Source: Melieria omissa
Taxonomy: Eukaryota; Arthropoda; Insecta; Diptera; Ulidiidae
Assembly (NCBI GenBank): GCA_963971225.1
Contig: OZ020269.1
Span: 88,764,783 to 88,828,782, forward strand
Direction: 5' to 3'
Length of the DNA stretch: 64,000 nucleotides
Shown here one piece after another: positions 9,898-21,769 of the stretch; within the stretch, counting starts at the first letter, position 1; every line of letters starts with the position of its first letter. The notes under the pieces are model-generated. The model worked only from the letters and a program-made list of their open reading frames with translations, was not told where the DNA came from and did no database searches. Made by a program: the position numbers and the translations under genes.

Positions 9898-10698
9898 TCG
9901 CACACGCACTACAAAAGTGACACAACTCAAAATTTTTGATTTTTCAGGAAACGCAAAAAACTGTTTTTGAGCTAAATAAACATTTTTTTTAAATATCGTA
10001 TAGACCGTTCAGTAGAAAATCCTTACAGATTATGCTTTAGGATAAGTTTCAAGATTTTTTTTTTTATTTTACACTAGAAAATCCAAAATTTTGAGTTGTG
10101 ACTGTTTTGATGATATTTTAATTCAATAATTACGGAATTATTTGGGTTATGTCACTTTTGCTGAATTTAATAATTTAAAATGACAGTAAAAAAGTCTAAA
10201 GAAAAATTTAAAAAATTGGAAATAAATTTTTTTATTTGAAAATATTTGCTAAAGATGTCAGAACTTTGCTTAAAACTAACTTAAACAAAAATTTATTTCG
10301 TAAAAACTGACACAATTTGAGTTAGGACTTTTTTGCATTAAGCTGCAGCGATCAAATAGCATCAAACTTCTGACATGAAGAGAGACCTAACTGTATTTTG
10401 CTAACAGTTAACAACAACAAAATATACTGAGCTTTTGCTTATTGGTAGATTGATGCATTGTGCACAGTATTAACACATAAACTCGAAAATTAAAAATTTC
10501 GAGTTGTGTAGCTTTTGTAGTGCGTGTGCAGTGGCGGATTCAGGGGGGTGTTTTGGGGGTTGAAACCCCCCCCCCCGAAATATTTGGATCGCCTATAAAA
10601 CTACATACAAATTAAAAGGCATTTTACAAATATTAAAGAATTACTTTTTGAAACCCCCCCCGAAATATTTTTCTGAATCCGCGCCTGTGCGTGTGCGA
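9898..10698 (+). mobile_element. Tc1/mariner-like MITE, copy 1, interrupted
   Basis: Ends are long inverted repeats of about 30 bp starting TCGCACACGCACTACAAAAG, with a TA at each side (9896-9897, 10699-10700), as expected for Tc1/mariner target duplication. The body is AT-rich and non-coding. It is closely related to 56760-57355. A hAT MITE sits inside its right inverted repeat at 10529-10687. Confidence 0.8.
10529..10687. mobile_element. hAT MITE with perfect 8-bp target duplication
   Basis: 159 bp with 15-bp ends CAGTGGCGGATTCAG and (reverse complement) CAGGCGCGGATTCAG, 13 of 15 matching. It is flanked on both sides by TGCGTGTG (10521-10528 and 10688-10695). Inside, C-rich tracts and CGAAATATTT occur near both ends. 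The 8-bp duplication and CAG ends are typical of hAT transposition. A decayed relative is at 55860-55998. Confidence 0.9.
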
Positions 10699-10885
10699 TA
10701 TCTTCTCATATTGTGTATGCAAATGAAACCATAGTTTTTACTAGTGTGCGACAAAAGGTGGAAAGGAGGGCCGTAGTCGAAGCCGAATATTCGGCATAAC
10801 TAAAAATATTCGGCCGAAGCCGAACACTAATACAAATTCTTTTTAGGAAAAAAATTATAAAATTGAGCCGTAGAATAGATATATA
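10699..10885 (+). repeat. R repeat, unit 2
   Basis: Second direct copy of the 9711-9895 sequence, about 85-90% similar by eye, with the same TTCGGC palindromic core. The MITE pair lies exactly between the two units. Confidence 0.75.
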
Positions 10886-11685
10886 TACAAAAACTAAAAA
10901 CATGTTCAGAGTTCAGTTTGAAACAAAAGCAAAAAACTTAAATTGACATAAAAAACTGACTAGAGATCAGTTTTATTTATTGCAATCTTGATATCTCAAA
11001 AATATCTATAAAACCCGATATTTGATAAAATACTTCGAAACAGTGCAAATTTACTTGAATTACAGATCAAAAACCTTCGACTATTTTGGCCGAAGCCAAA
11101 GCAGAAAATTTTAAATTCATTCGGAATGTTTCTGATCTGATTTTACCAATTTTTGCGTGGAATTTAATGACCACTCGTTGCTCCATGTTAAAACTTCAAC
11201 ATCAAACGAAAACGTGTTTTGCAAAATGAATTTTAATAAATATTAAATGTCAACCAAATGTCATGACAATTAGTAGAGGAAGATTGAAGCTTCAAAACGC
11301 ATGTGCTCGCAGATAGGTGGCGCGCTTGGCTGCTGAGATGTGGTTCGATTAATACATAATTGTCGCACTGTGTATGCACATAGTTAGGTATACATATGTA
11401 AATACCAAATTGCGCGCAAAGTGTTCACCTTTGACCCACTTGAAATGCTGAAAATTATACAAATTTGCATAACAGCCAAAAATCGGTTACAAAACTCAAT
11501 GCACTGCAGTTCCAATTGAAGAAGTTTAACAACAATGCAAAGCATCAATTGTACGAAGGTCGTTGCAATAAACATTCAACGGAATGCAGCATCGTTGGTG
11601 AGCACAACGGCAGACGTTAGAAAATTGCCCACAGTTGGAAGAAAATTGAAAATCAATTCAAATGATTGAAAATCGATTGAAATTT
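10886..11685. other. AT-rich DNA without recognised features
   Basis: No gene or clear repeat. A weak TTGGCCGAAGCC word near 11090 recalls the R repeat core. Confidence 0.4.
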
Positions 11686-13440
11686 ATTAGCAACGCTGTG
11701 GCGCTGCATGAATAAAATTTACAACAACAACAATAACGAAATAGAAAAAAGCAACAACAAAATAGAATAAAGCAACAACAATCATAGATTCAGCAATGAC
11801 AACAGCAACAACAAGAACAATTTTCATATACTCATTAATAAGCAGCAACACGCACGCACTCGCCAAGGACACATGCACCGAACAGCGTGAGAAAGTTTTT
11901 CGCGCAGTCTGTGGCCTGTCCTGCTGCGATGCGCCTCATTTGCATAAGAAAATTTGGCACTCTAAAAAAATGGGAAAAATTTGCATATTGCGCACAGCGT
12001 CCTGCCTGTGTCCTGCAACCGAAGAAAGCAAACAAAAATTGCTATGCAAATTTTTTTTCGATGCGCTGCGGCTGCATCCCGACTCATGCTCGACACACAC
12101 TGTCTGGGCGGGCAGTGCGAGTGCAACTGCCTGCATGCGCGTTCTACCCCTTTTCTAACCCTTCGACGGCGCAAGGCTGCCAGGTGTGTCGATCAGCGCG
12201 GAGAAGAGCGCCCGAACTGGGAATTTGCAGCGGAGCGCCGGGTTGAAGGATAACAAACGAGAGAGAGACTGGAATAAGTATTTGCTTTGGAGCCAGATTG
12301 CGCAATATTTTGACAATATTTTGCAAGAGTGCAAAAAATTGTAGAAAGAGCGCGCTGAAAATTAGCAAAGAGCGAGATTCAGCGTTTTTCCGAGCATTGA
12401 AATGTGTTGTCCTGGCTATCTCTCTTTTCTCTCTGTCTGTCTGTTTGTGACATATCCTTCTGTGTGCAACCTATAATTTTGCCTTGATTCACATTAATTA
12501 ACCCCCTAGAGATATCAAACCCATTACGCCCTAAGTCGACTCTCCTTTTGTGTTCTCGAGCAGCTTGCGATTTCTCTTTGCTTTACTTTCACTTTCATTT
12601 TCTTATTGAGCGCCTAGAAAAAAATCGCATTGAAATTCACATGCAACATTGCGGCCTGTGTGTCTGCCTATGCAAATGAGCGCTGCCGCCTTAACCCTTC
12701 TGCACACACACACACACGCGCTTCACACACACACATGTCTCGCTGGGTAATCACCTTCGTAAAAAGGAAAATTATGCAAATTTTGTTGGAAAATGTTTTT
12801 CCATATTAAAAGCGAACGTCGACGCGAATTGCTTCGATCGTGCAGATCCTGATCCTGTTGCAGATCAGATGCCACACCACTTCCGTGTATCTTCTTTTGT
12901 TGTTGCATGCTTTTTTGCATATGAAAAATTTTGCTCGCTCGTAAACGAATGAAAAATCCCACGTTGCTTGTTAAACTGGTTGGGTGATGTGTTTTCGCTT
13001 TGCCAACATGTCAGGTCGCGCTGGAAAATCTTCACTTCGTCTTTTGGTGGCGGCTGATCGTGAGAAAATTTTCATATTTGCATAAATTTTGTGCATTTTC
13101 TTGAATGTGTGTTTAGTGTTTACCGACTTGTATAGCGATTTGCGAATGCTGCGGCTGCTGTTCATTTGATGATATTTTATCATGCATTTTTGTTTTTGTT
13201 GTTGTATATAATTTTCGTCATCAAATGCCGCGTACGTGAGCGTTGTAAGGACTTTTCGTAACGGTCGGCGAATGCTGAACAGTCGACAGCCCGAACACTT
13301 ATTGAATGCGTTTTTGGCGGTTAAGTGGCACAGAAGTCGGTCGGCAGTTGTTAAATTAGCGCGAAATCTTGTATTCTGAATTGAACCACAGCGAGCAGAA
13401 CAGCTGAACTTGATCGATGGTCTGGGGTGACAATTCAAGT
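11686..13440. other. Unique-looking island with CAA tracts (possible regulatory/intronic DNA)
   Basis: GC-richer than its flanks, with CAACAACAA runs at 11720-11820, CA runs at 12700-12735, and many TTTGCAT-like words. Frames on both strands are open by composition only, including a 155-codon one at 12971-13438 with no domain. No exon was recognised. Confidence 0.4.
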
Positions 13441-13499
13441 GTAGCTCAAATCAGATTAAAATAAAAAATTGGGTATTTTTTAATTGGCTCATTTAATTG

Positions 13500-13600
13500 T
13501 GTGATATCAGTGATATTTGTAGAAGCTGTGGAGATGAAGAAGAAATATCAATAGTACTACACTTTGCAGGAAAGCCGACTCCGTAGTCTAGTATTAAGAT
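13500..13600 (+). pseudogene. LINE ORF2 C-terminal fragment
   Basis: One frame reads ICRSCGDEEEISIVLHFAG, a match in layout to the terminal C-x2-C...HF motif of RNase H LINEs, followed by stops. Very short and decayed. Confidence 0.4.
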
Positions 13601-14329
13601 TCCTTAATAGGGCCTTGGATAGCGCGGCAGGAATCTGGGTACTACTCTCCTTGATTAGAGGAGAAAGAGATGGATAGAAGAAAGAGGTTTGCTCCGGATT
13701 AAAATTGTTGGTTAGCTCCAGGAAAACAACAAAGGATTCAAAAGCGTTGATTTCAGCCCATAGAGACCAGTACAGTTTACATAATGAGACCAAAAAATCG
13801 TTAAAGCAATTGAAAGCCAGATTGAAAGAGCCACAACATTACCGGAAGACTCTTGGTTGCACAGTAACAACCACAAATGTATGGCTGACGTGGCCAAAAT
13901 CATATAATCTGAAGGACCATCAAAATTGTTCCGAAGCGTAGGTTCAACGAAGCGATATAAAATCTATCTATCTATCTCTTATATCGAGAGATACTAATAA
14001 GGCTAAAAAAGATGATAAAAGATCTGTCTAGAAAATCTGATGTAGGGTCTGGACTGAACTAGGACTGGTCTCTTCATGACTTTAACAAAATGAGTATTCA
14101 ACAGGTTTCTTTTCGTTACAATACCTTCAAATTTCGTATGCATCGTTCCAAATTTTGTAAGATGCCAATTCTACTCTCTCTAACACTGCAGCCCATAACG
14201 TAAGATTATGGTATGATTAAAATAAATAAGGTTTAGTAAAGCAAAATCCATAATTTTTTAATGAAATTGAAGGCTTCAGTTTGCATAGTTAAAATGATCG
14301 GATTTACGTTAAATAGTCACCGTTTTGTT
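13601..14329. other. Spacer without recognised features
   Basis: No gene recognised. A short CTAT run lies at about 13965-13977. The LINE remnant may extend into it without visible motifs. Confidence 0.35.
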
Positions 14330-14700
14330 AGATAACTTATTGCTATTTTTAAGGTTATTCCATTACGCACGCTTTTTTTTATAGATCCCTTTCCCTTTTG
14401 GCAAAAAACTGAGACAGTCGATTTTCGAAAGCTTCTCTTGAGGCAAATGTGTTACCAGCAAAATCATTCGACATAAACAGGAACAGGAGATAGCCACTCG
14501 ATGCAAGGTCTGCACTATAAGGTGGATGCACAAGAACCTCCCAATCAGGTTCCTAAAGCTTCTGACGAGTCATTATCTATGTGTGTGGACCGACGTTGTT
14601 CTGATGGAAGACAATTCTTCTCCCATTGGCCAAAACTTGTCGATTTTGGACGATTAGTTCCTTCAGACAGTCCAATTGGAATTTTTTTTCATACAATTTA
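14330..14700 (-). pseudogene. Mariner transposase C-terminal half, decayed
   Basis: The minus strand reads, with stops, QNNVGPHT, then a WEVLVHPPYSADLASS block, then FMSNDFAGNTF and FENRLSQFFAKRE. This is the layout of the mariner DDE transposase after the second aspartate: the N.ARPHT region, the HPPYSPDLAPSD block with the third catalytic Asp, and the C-terminal segment. Premature stops and substitutions show it is dead. The N-terminal half was not found next to it. Confidence 0.75.
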
Positions 14701-15081
14701 AAGATAATGCAATTTCTCTACTGATACGAATAAGTATAAAAGTTCAGCGTATTAGTTAAGTCTTAATTTGTATGAAAATATTAGTTTTATTTTACTTAAA
14801 AATTTACATGAATTTGATGATTTTGTGAGCTAAAGACTTTTGAAAAGGACACAAAAACATATTGAAATTTGTTTATACAAAGTTACGACAATAGTTTTGT
14901 TTAAATGAAAATAATGTCATGTCTCAATCATAAACTCAATTTACTCAAGACAAGAAAAATACTTCGGACAAGCTCAATGTCCTTTTCATTTAAATACAGA
15001 GCTGTAAGATTTCTAAGGCACTTTGTGAATAGTTGATTTAGTTCATTAAAAAAAATATTTTTCAGTATAAAAATATGCACT
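14701..15081. other. AT-rich spacer
   Basis: Nothing recognised. Confidence 0.4.
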
Positions 15082-15310
15082 TAACACTAGAAACACCATT
15101 GCGGTCACTTTGACTGTTTTTTATTTTTAAATATCGGTATTTTCTTTAGTATTTCTATCAACTTTTGCTTTAATGTTTTTTATTTTTTTATTGGGTTCTA
15201 CAATTAGGGTTTTACAAATACAATTAGCTAAATCCTATGTGTACTTTTCGAGATATCAGCGGATTTAATAGGTAGTCTTTGTTGGTATGGAAAATTTGCA
15301 GGCTTTCTTG
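15082..15310 (+). repeat. Dispersed repeat T3, copy 1
   Basis: Begins TTAACACTAGAAACACCATT and runs through TAGTATTTCTATCAACTTTTG to GAGATATCAGCGG and beyond. Other copies are at 18095-18199 (inverted) and 56566-56757. Class unknown. The body past GAGATATCAGCGG corresponds to the sequence flanking the MITE at 57358, which gives an empty site. Confidence 0.65.
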
Positions 15311-15569
15311 TGTTACGGATTCAAATTGAATCTATATCTTCCTTCGTATTAAAATCTGAGCTGAGGTGCTTTATTGGTTGGTTGGTTGGTTAGATAAAGT
15401 GGCAATGCTCTGCAAGAATGTAGTTTTTTTTTACTACTTTTCCCGATTAGGTATAACTTTGAAGTTTTCAAAGCATTTTTCTACCTTGGCATTGCCATAA
15501 ACAGCAGCAATGATGTCAGCCTGGAGATGAAACGAAGGATTACTACTGACAATAGATGCTACTAGGGTC

Positions 15570-15622
15570 TTGGTAAGTTAAGTAAGTAAGTATAGTAAGT
15601 AAATGGTAAAGTAAGTATTCCG
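15570..15622 (+). repeat. AAGT tetranucleotide run
   Basis: Imperfect TAAGTAAGTAAGTAT repeats. Confidence 0.75.
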
Positions 15623-15643
15623 GAATGTTTTTTTTATATGTGG

Positions 15644-15690
15644 TTAACCCTCTCGGTGATTTGTTGCTTAAAGCCACTCCGAGAGATTAA
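15644..15690. mobile_element. Possible deleted TTAA micro-element
   Basis: TTAA at 15644-15647 and 15687-15690 enclose 39 bp with CCCTCTCGGTG facing CACTCCGAGAGA. It resembles the ends of the 791-936 element with almost no interior. It could be chance. Confidence 0.35.
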
Positions 15691-15699
15691 TGAAAGTGA

Positions 15700-16260
15700 G
15701 AACCAAATCGAGTAGAAAAGTGCAAATATTATGCCTTCAAAATCGGTGAACCATGGCTTTCCTAACGTCTTGCACCTTCTTCTCGATAGAGCTGGGCAGG
15801 CACAGAGAAAGTGAAAAATGGTTTCTTACTCGTCCGCATTTTCGCAGCTACGACAGCAAGTATTATTGGAGATTTTGGCTGCGCGTTCTTCAATAGATTA
15901 GTGACCCCCGTTTGGTAGCAACTTATGTAACCAAAGGTAAATGAAACTGCCATACTTTACTGCCAACTAGAAGTAAGCCCTGCATGGTCGAAAGGATCAG
16001 CTGGGAATTTCCAGAGGTTTAATAGATATACTAAAACCCTCTCTGAAGCTGAGCTCACACATGAACTGTGAGTCCTTGAAAGGGTACAAGAGATCTTCAG
16101 GGTCAAACAAAGTGCATTATGCCCTTCATGTGGCACATAGGATTTCATTTTGTTGGGAAAGGGAACCATTCGAAACCATATTTTGTACGTGCAATTGAAC
16201 CTTCAAAACCCCCCTGTGTGCGCCAATGTGCCCATCAATAATAAAAACTTAACTTAGGTT
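15700..16260. repeat. Old, unidentified repeat-like DNA
   Basis: Contains wording such as CTACGACAGCAAGTATT and a C-rich GCGCACACAG-type end (16165-16235) shared in inverted orientation with 17978 and also present at 31690-31757. A minus-strand frame is open at 15762-15953 and reads ...FTFSVPAQLYREEG, which looks transposon-derived but was not identified. Confidence 0.35.
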
Positions 16261-16599
16261 CTCGGTCTATGGAACTCTTCTTACTTATGGTGTAATTTCT
16301 TAATCAAATTAAATGATGCACTGAAGGACAAAGTCGACTAGATTTCAGAGCCAAAAATCAAAAGTGCCAAGATATCATTCCAATATTTTTTGAGTATGTT
16401 TTTTAATCATACTTTTCTTAATTATAACTAAATTATTATTATTTTTTTTTATTACTTGGTTTCAACGAGAACATCAAACTTTTTATTAAACAATTGACAA
16501 CTCTACAACTCTTCCTCCTTCAATGTTTTCCCCAATGTATCAGTGTTTTATTCAATAAAACTCTTGTCCTCAATATTTCCATGATAAACCAAACTGCAA

Positions 16600-17965
16600 C
16601 CCAACTTCAATCCACCATTTTGATATTTTAAGGGCCTTGCAAAATTTTATATTATCTGCATTTCTATTTTGCAAACCAACCCTGCAAAATTTGGCGTATT
16701 GGAAAAAGTTGCGCAAAAACCAATTTTGCTCCTCCTTCAGCGCAAAGAGGCGCCAGGCAGGCAGCCAAAAAATTGCCTGACTGCTCTCTTCCTCAAAATG
16801 GAGTACAAGGTAACGCAATTCCAACCCTCAGTGGTGCATTGTGCGGCCAGTTGATAGTTGGCAATGTTGCAGAATCGCCAGCCGCCCAAAGGAGCAAAGC
16901 GCAACACAGAATCCGCCATAAATTGCAGAAATGCCATTCCAGCCCAATCCGCCGTCACATATGCGACCCGCTGCTGTTGACGTGCGACGTGCAACTTTGC
17001 AAGCTGCAAATGCAAACCAACCCTGTTTTGGTGGCGGAAAAAATCCGCAAGTTGCTCGAGGGTTGCTGGAGGGTTGTCGCAGCGCTGTCAATTCATGTAC
17101 GTTGAAGTATGCGCTTGGCGTATGTATGTATGTCTATCTGTGTGTATGTATGTGTACCCCAATTCGCATGTCACCGCTTGAATGCAAATTTTTTCCCTTA
17201 ACACGCACGTGTGAGTGTGTGTGTGTTTAGCTTGAGGGTTGAAATGGTGGCTGGCGGGCTGCCACTACAACTACTGTTTTTTGTTGTTGCTGTTTTTATT
17301 TATGTTAAAAAGGCGTCAAGCGCAAAACACCAAAAAAAAATACTACAAACAACTTTTTTCCATTCTCTTCGCTACCAAATTTGCTTCTATATGCTTTGCT
17401 GCATTCGAAGGCGAGAAGGACTGTTTTTATTTGAAACATGTGGGGTGGATTTTTTGCGCCCTTTTCGAATTTTTTTTTTGTTATTGTTGTTGGGTTTTCT
17501 TATACTTTGCATGCCACAAAGATTGTCCAAAAAATCAGCACAAGTGGCTGTGACAGACAGACAGTGGCAAGAACGGTCCTCGCACCGGCCTCGCACACAA
17601 ACCTTTTTTGGTTGCTGTCGTTCGGTGTCGATTTCTATTTTGGCAGTCTGCACCAACTCGACCCTCTGTGGCCGCGCCTGCTCGCGTTTGTGTCGAGTGC
17701 GTTTGAGTGTATGCAAAACGATGCTAAATTTAGTCGCGCCGATAGTGGAAAAAATCCAGTTTTTCGAGCAGCAACGCATCGCGTCGGATCATTTGCATCG
17801 CGGCACAGCAGGCCGGAAAACAACCCCGTCGACGTGTTCAACTTTCACTGCTCAGGAACATAGTTGGCTATTTAGTGTTGGTGTGGTCGTTGAAAAGTAG
17901 TCGGTTTTTTGGCAGTTCGAGTTTATTTTTTTGTGCAACGCATTGCCGGTTATGGTGTCGTATGC
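16600..17965. other. Unique-looking island with TTG/CAA tracts
   Basis: GC-richer DNA with TGTATGTATGT and GTGTGTGT runs (17110-17230). Several long frames, up to 229 codons on the plus strand at 17211-17900, overlap frames on the other strand and encode Phe/Leu/Cys-rich strings from TTG repeats. I treat them as non-coding. Confidence 0.4.
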
Positions 17966-17977
17966 AATGCATGTATA

Positions 17978-18062
17978 CAGTGTCGCACGCAGAGGGGAGT
18001 TTTTGGGGTTCAAACCCCCAGACACAAAAATTTTTGGCACAAAAATTGTAGGGTCGTCGCAC
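17978..18062 (+). mobile_element. Fragment of a second hAT-like MITE family (CAGTG-CGCACGCAG)
   Basis: Begins CAGTGTCGCACGCAGAGGGG, then TTTTTGGGGTTCAAACCCCC and GACACAAAAATTTTTGG. Inverted relatives are at 31640-31757 and 16165-16235. The opposite terminus was not found. Confidence 0.5.
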
Positions 18063-18094
18063 GGCAAAAACAATATCATTGACTTAGCTTAAAC

Positions 18095-18199
18095 TTAAAA
18101 AAGTCACCAAAGCAAAAGTTGATAGAAATACTAAAGAAAATACAAATATTTAAAAATAAAAAACTGTCAAAATGATCGCAATGGTATTTTTAGTGTTAA
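18095..18199 (-). repeat. Dispersed repeat T3, copy 2 (inverted)
   Basis: The reverse complement begins TTAACACTAAAAATACCATT and continues with TAGTATTTCTATCAACTTTTG as at 15082. Truncated on the side facing 18095. Confidence 0.65.
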
Positions 18200-19204
18200 A
18201 TGTAGTTATGTTTTTCCCTTTAAATTGGTTCCTGGATACGCCCATGGAAGGCTCAGGTTTCTACAAAGTGGAAATAAGGAAAGGGTAAAGTAAGTTTGGA
18301 CTTTAGAAGCTCTATTCCGATATTGAAATAAAATAAAAAAAATTTCTGCCGATTCCATCTGACGATTTCCATCATTACGTTAAGTTAAGAAAATGGATTT
18401 GAAACCCCTTGCAAAACATGTAATTAATTTTACATACTTAAAAGATCACTACAAACGCAGCCGACCGATCTTTCGTAGAACTAATTAGTGGAGAACTTAG
18501 GAGTACTTAGTTACCTTAACTAGTAAGTCACCGTAGTCAAAGCGGACAAATTTTCAAAGAACAAATAAGGAAGTGGAGAGCCTGGGAGAGTTTTAGTACT
18601 CCAAATAGTTAGCTTTCAAAAACGCAGAAAGAAATGTTGCAGTCGTCTCAAAACAGGAACCAGACAAGTGTCTGAGAGTACAGTTTCAGTCTTATCGAGA
18701 ATACATTCACGGTTACCACTTTTGGTTCATTTGTCCAAAAGTGGATAATTTTATTTCGGATTTAGGCCGCTTGTGTGTAATTGTGGCCTTTTTTTTATAC
18801 AAAATATGTTTAACCCTTATGCGTGTGATGTGGTACCCGAGTACTCAAATAACTTTTATATCGATTCATGAAATATGCTTTCATACTACTGGCAGCTTTA
18901 AAACTAAGCAGAAACGGAAAAATTTCGTACAATGTGAACAAAAAGCTAGAAATTTTCATACAATTTGTGGGGTCCCCGGATACTTCATCAGCACACACAC
19001 ACTAGGGTTAAGCAAAAAAAAAACAAATGACCAACGGTTGAGGTTCATCGGTAAACAATTTTGATTTAAAAGTTATACTTGGTTATACTTAAATTTGCAT
19101 AAAAAACCATAAAACATAACATAAAAAAACATAAAATGGTCCTTTTCACTTTGGGCCTTTTTTTAATTTTTGGTCCGCAAAAAATTTTGTTGAGTGGCGA
19201 GTAT
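18200..19204. other. AT-rich DNA without recognised features
   Basis: No gene or clear repeat was recognised. Confidence 0.4.
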
Positions 19205-19965
19205 TGGAATCTAAGATATTTGATTCTGATAACTATAGATATCTGTCTATGTGATTTATTGTGAGAAACTCTATTCCCATTTCTGATTTCAATTAATATT
19301 GAAAAATTGATAGCAATAACTGCGATCTGCGGTCTTATCCCAAGCAATAGTAGGTAGGATCAAAATTCGCAGGGCCATCCAACTCAACACTTACTCAACT
19401 AATCAGTCGCTTGATTCTAATTTTCAAACCTTTGACTTTCCTTAAATTCAAAAGTAACCGGTTTACCATTTTTCAAATAACTTTTGCCCACTTGCCACAG
19501 TTAACTGTCTCACTTATGGAAAGCCAAAAAAATGTGTATGTTTTTCCTTTATTTATTTAAGATAAGATTTGATTTTGATGATTGATTTTAAGATTTGATT
19601 ATGATACCTAAGGATATCTGTCTATATGATTTATTGTCTGAAAATCTATTCCCATAAATAATCGAATCTAATCTATTCCCTAATTGCAATTAATATTGAA
19701 AGATTTATAGCAATAACTGCGACTCCGCGTTCCAATCCCATGCAATAGGATCAAAATTCGAAGAGCCATACCAACCATAACCAACTCAACACTTACTTAA
19801 CTAATAAGTTACTCAATCCTAACTTTAAAACCATCAACTTCACTTGAAATAATTTAAAAGTAACCGGTTTAAATTGTTTACCATTTTCCACATAACTTTT
19901 CCCCCCACTTGCTACCGCTAACTGTCCCACTTGTGGAAAGCGAAAAAATGTGTTTATGTTTTTTC
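19205..19965 (+). repeat. Diverged tandem duplication, unit about 385-400 bp
   Basis: The block from about 19205 to 19545 is repeated at about 19590-19965. Shared words in the same order include GATATCTGTCTAT, GATTTATTG, CAATTAATATTGAAA, AGCAATAACTGCGA, AGGATCAAAATTCG, CAACTCAACACTTAC, AAAAGTAACCGGTTTA, CACTTGC and TGTGTTTATGTTTTT. Roughly 80% similar with small indels. Non-coding. Confidence 0.8.
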
Positions 19966-19999
19966 TGATTGAAAAATCGTTTGGGTGTGAAATCAATTT

Positions 20000-21765
20000 T
20001 AGTTCAATACAACAACAACAACGATAACGATAACAGCAACCAATGAGTGCAAGAACAAAGCGTCTAAATTGACACAACGCCCATTTGAAAACTTGAAAGG
20101 ACGGATGCGCTCGCTCGCATCACACGCCGGTCGCTCACCCCGCCACGGCGCGCATATGTGTCGATGTGTCGATGCGGCGCGTAAATTTGCATGGACCGAG
20201 TTAAATTCGTTTGCATATGTGTGTGTGTGTGTGTGCGAGCGATTTTGGAATGCTTTTGAATGCCGCATGCACAGCATGCGTGCTTTTCATTTTTGCCTTC
20301 ACGCCAACGCTCGAGTCCCCACCTTTCGGGTTTTGCCACTTTTATTTTAATCTCAAGGCACACGGCTGCGGGACGATCCTGCGCAACCAACGCCGCAGCA
20401 TTTCGCTCGCTGTAGCCAATGTGCATACCAAGGGTTAAGTTCATTTTAATGTTCCAGTGTTGCTGCCCCCACTGCCGCAAATTGCCATCACTCCCACTTG
20501 AACTGTCGCTGTTGGCCCGCCTGCCTGATGCGTTAGTGCCCACGGGAGGTGGGGTTGGCAAAATCTTGTAAATTGCAAAATGCGTGTAAATTTCGTGGGT
20601 GGGTGTGGTACATACCTACATACATGTACGAGTATATGTGGCTTGCATATAAAAGTGATGGCAGTGGAAGGGCGCCATGTGTGTGTGTGTGTGCGAAGGT
20701 GAAATGAAGTGCTGCGCAATGAAGTGGAGTAGAGTAGAGAGTGGAGTGGAGTGGAGTGGCTTGGCGGGGCGTGCGGTGGTGTGAAGTCATCTAATTTGGC
20801 AGTGCATGTAGTTGAAGTTGACAGTCGAGTGCTGGCGGTTGTTGGGCGGGCAACTGGTGTGAGTGGGCGTGTGTGTGTGGGTGTGTGTGTGTCATGGTGC
20901 TGTTGCTAGTGGTGATTATCCCGCCGCTGGTGGAAGGGGGCAGTTGATTTTTTCGCCAGTGCCGGTGGTAGTTTCCATGCACGCAACGACCCATCTGCCT
21001 TCAGGCCCCCCCATCCCCTTCCTCACTTCCACTGGCTTCTTTTCGGCCGCAATTCGCCGAACGACACCTTTCAACACCACATTTGGTGCCACATAAATAA
21101 GCAAATTACTTAGTTCTCTTTACGTTTTTTGTTGTTGTTTATGTCGAGCATGAGTACTCTATATGCACAGACTTCCATAAAATTGTTGAATGGGGCCTCT
21201 GCTCTCCGCTACCCGCACACTTTGAGGTACTCACACTTTTTTCATTTATGTTCGCCTCATCCCGTTTTCTTGTGGTTTATTTTTTTATGCCAACTCCATT
21301 TTTCACTTTGTGCACTTTGCGGTGCCAGATATTCGCTTCACCCCCCTTGTTTCGCTCCCTGCGCTTCCTCACTATTTCGCTACCCTGCTGCCGCAGTCCG
21401 TCAGTCCGTCAGCTTTCTTGTTATTTGCATGAGGGCCTGCTGATTTTTTTTGCTGCTCTATATTGTGAGTGTTGTTGCTTTTGTTGCTATTGCAAAACGT
21501 CCCCCCTCAAGCGCAGCTAGGAAGGGGGCGGCAAAAATCAGCATGCAGACAGCAATGAAGGAAAAAATACGCAACTTGGGGTTGCTTTACGTCGACATTT
21601 TAATGGAAAATTTTGCTTTTCATATAAAAACAACAACAACAACAATAGCAGCAGCAGTAGCAGCAGAAACAGCAACGTGCTGAAAAATAGCAACAACAAC
21701 AATGTTATTTCACTGCCAAATTTCATTTGTGTCATGTTGTCTTCCTGTAAGCTGAGCCGAGGGGC
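20000..21765. other. Unique-looking island, GC-rich, with CA and GGAGT tracts
   Basis: CAACAACAACGATAACGATAACAG at 20007, GTGTGTGT runs at 20218-20234, 20680-20692 and 20868-20892, and CAACAACAA at 21631. No exon was recognised. Overlapping frames on both strands are composition artefacts. Confidence 0.4.
20720..20762 (+). repeat. GGAGT pentamer minisatellite
   Basis: Imperfect GTGGAGTGGAGTGGAGTGG run. The same word recurs at 24481-24526. Confidence 0.8.
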
Positions 21766-21769
21766 GGGG

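Noticed and set aside
17211..17900. 229-codon frame on the plus strand
   Set aside because: Overlaps frames on both strands, composition follows TTG and T-rich repeats, no domain, and a near-random amino acid order.
20064..20561. 165-codon frame on the minus strand
   Set aside because: Contains HTHTHTH strings from a CA microsatellite. No domain and overlapping frames.
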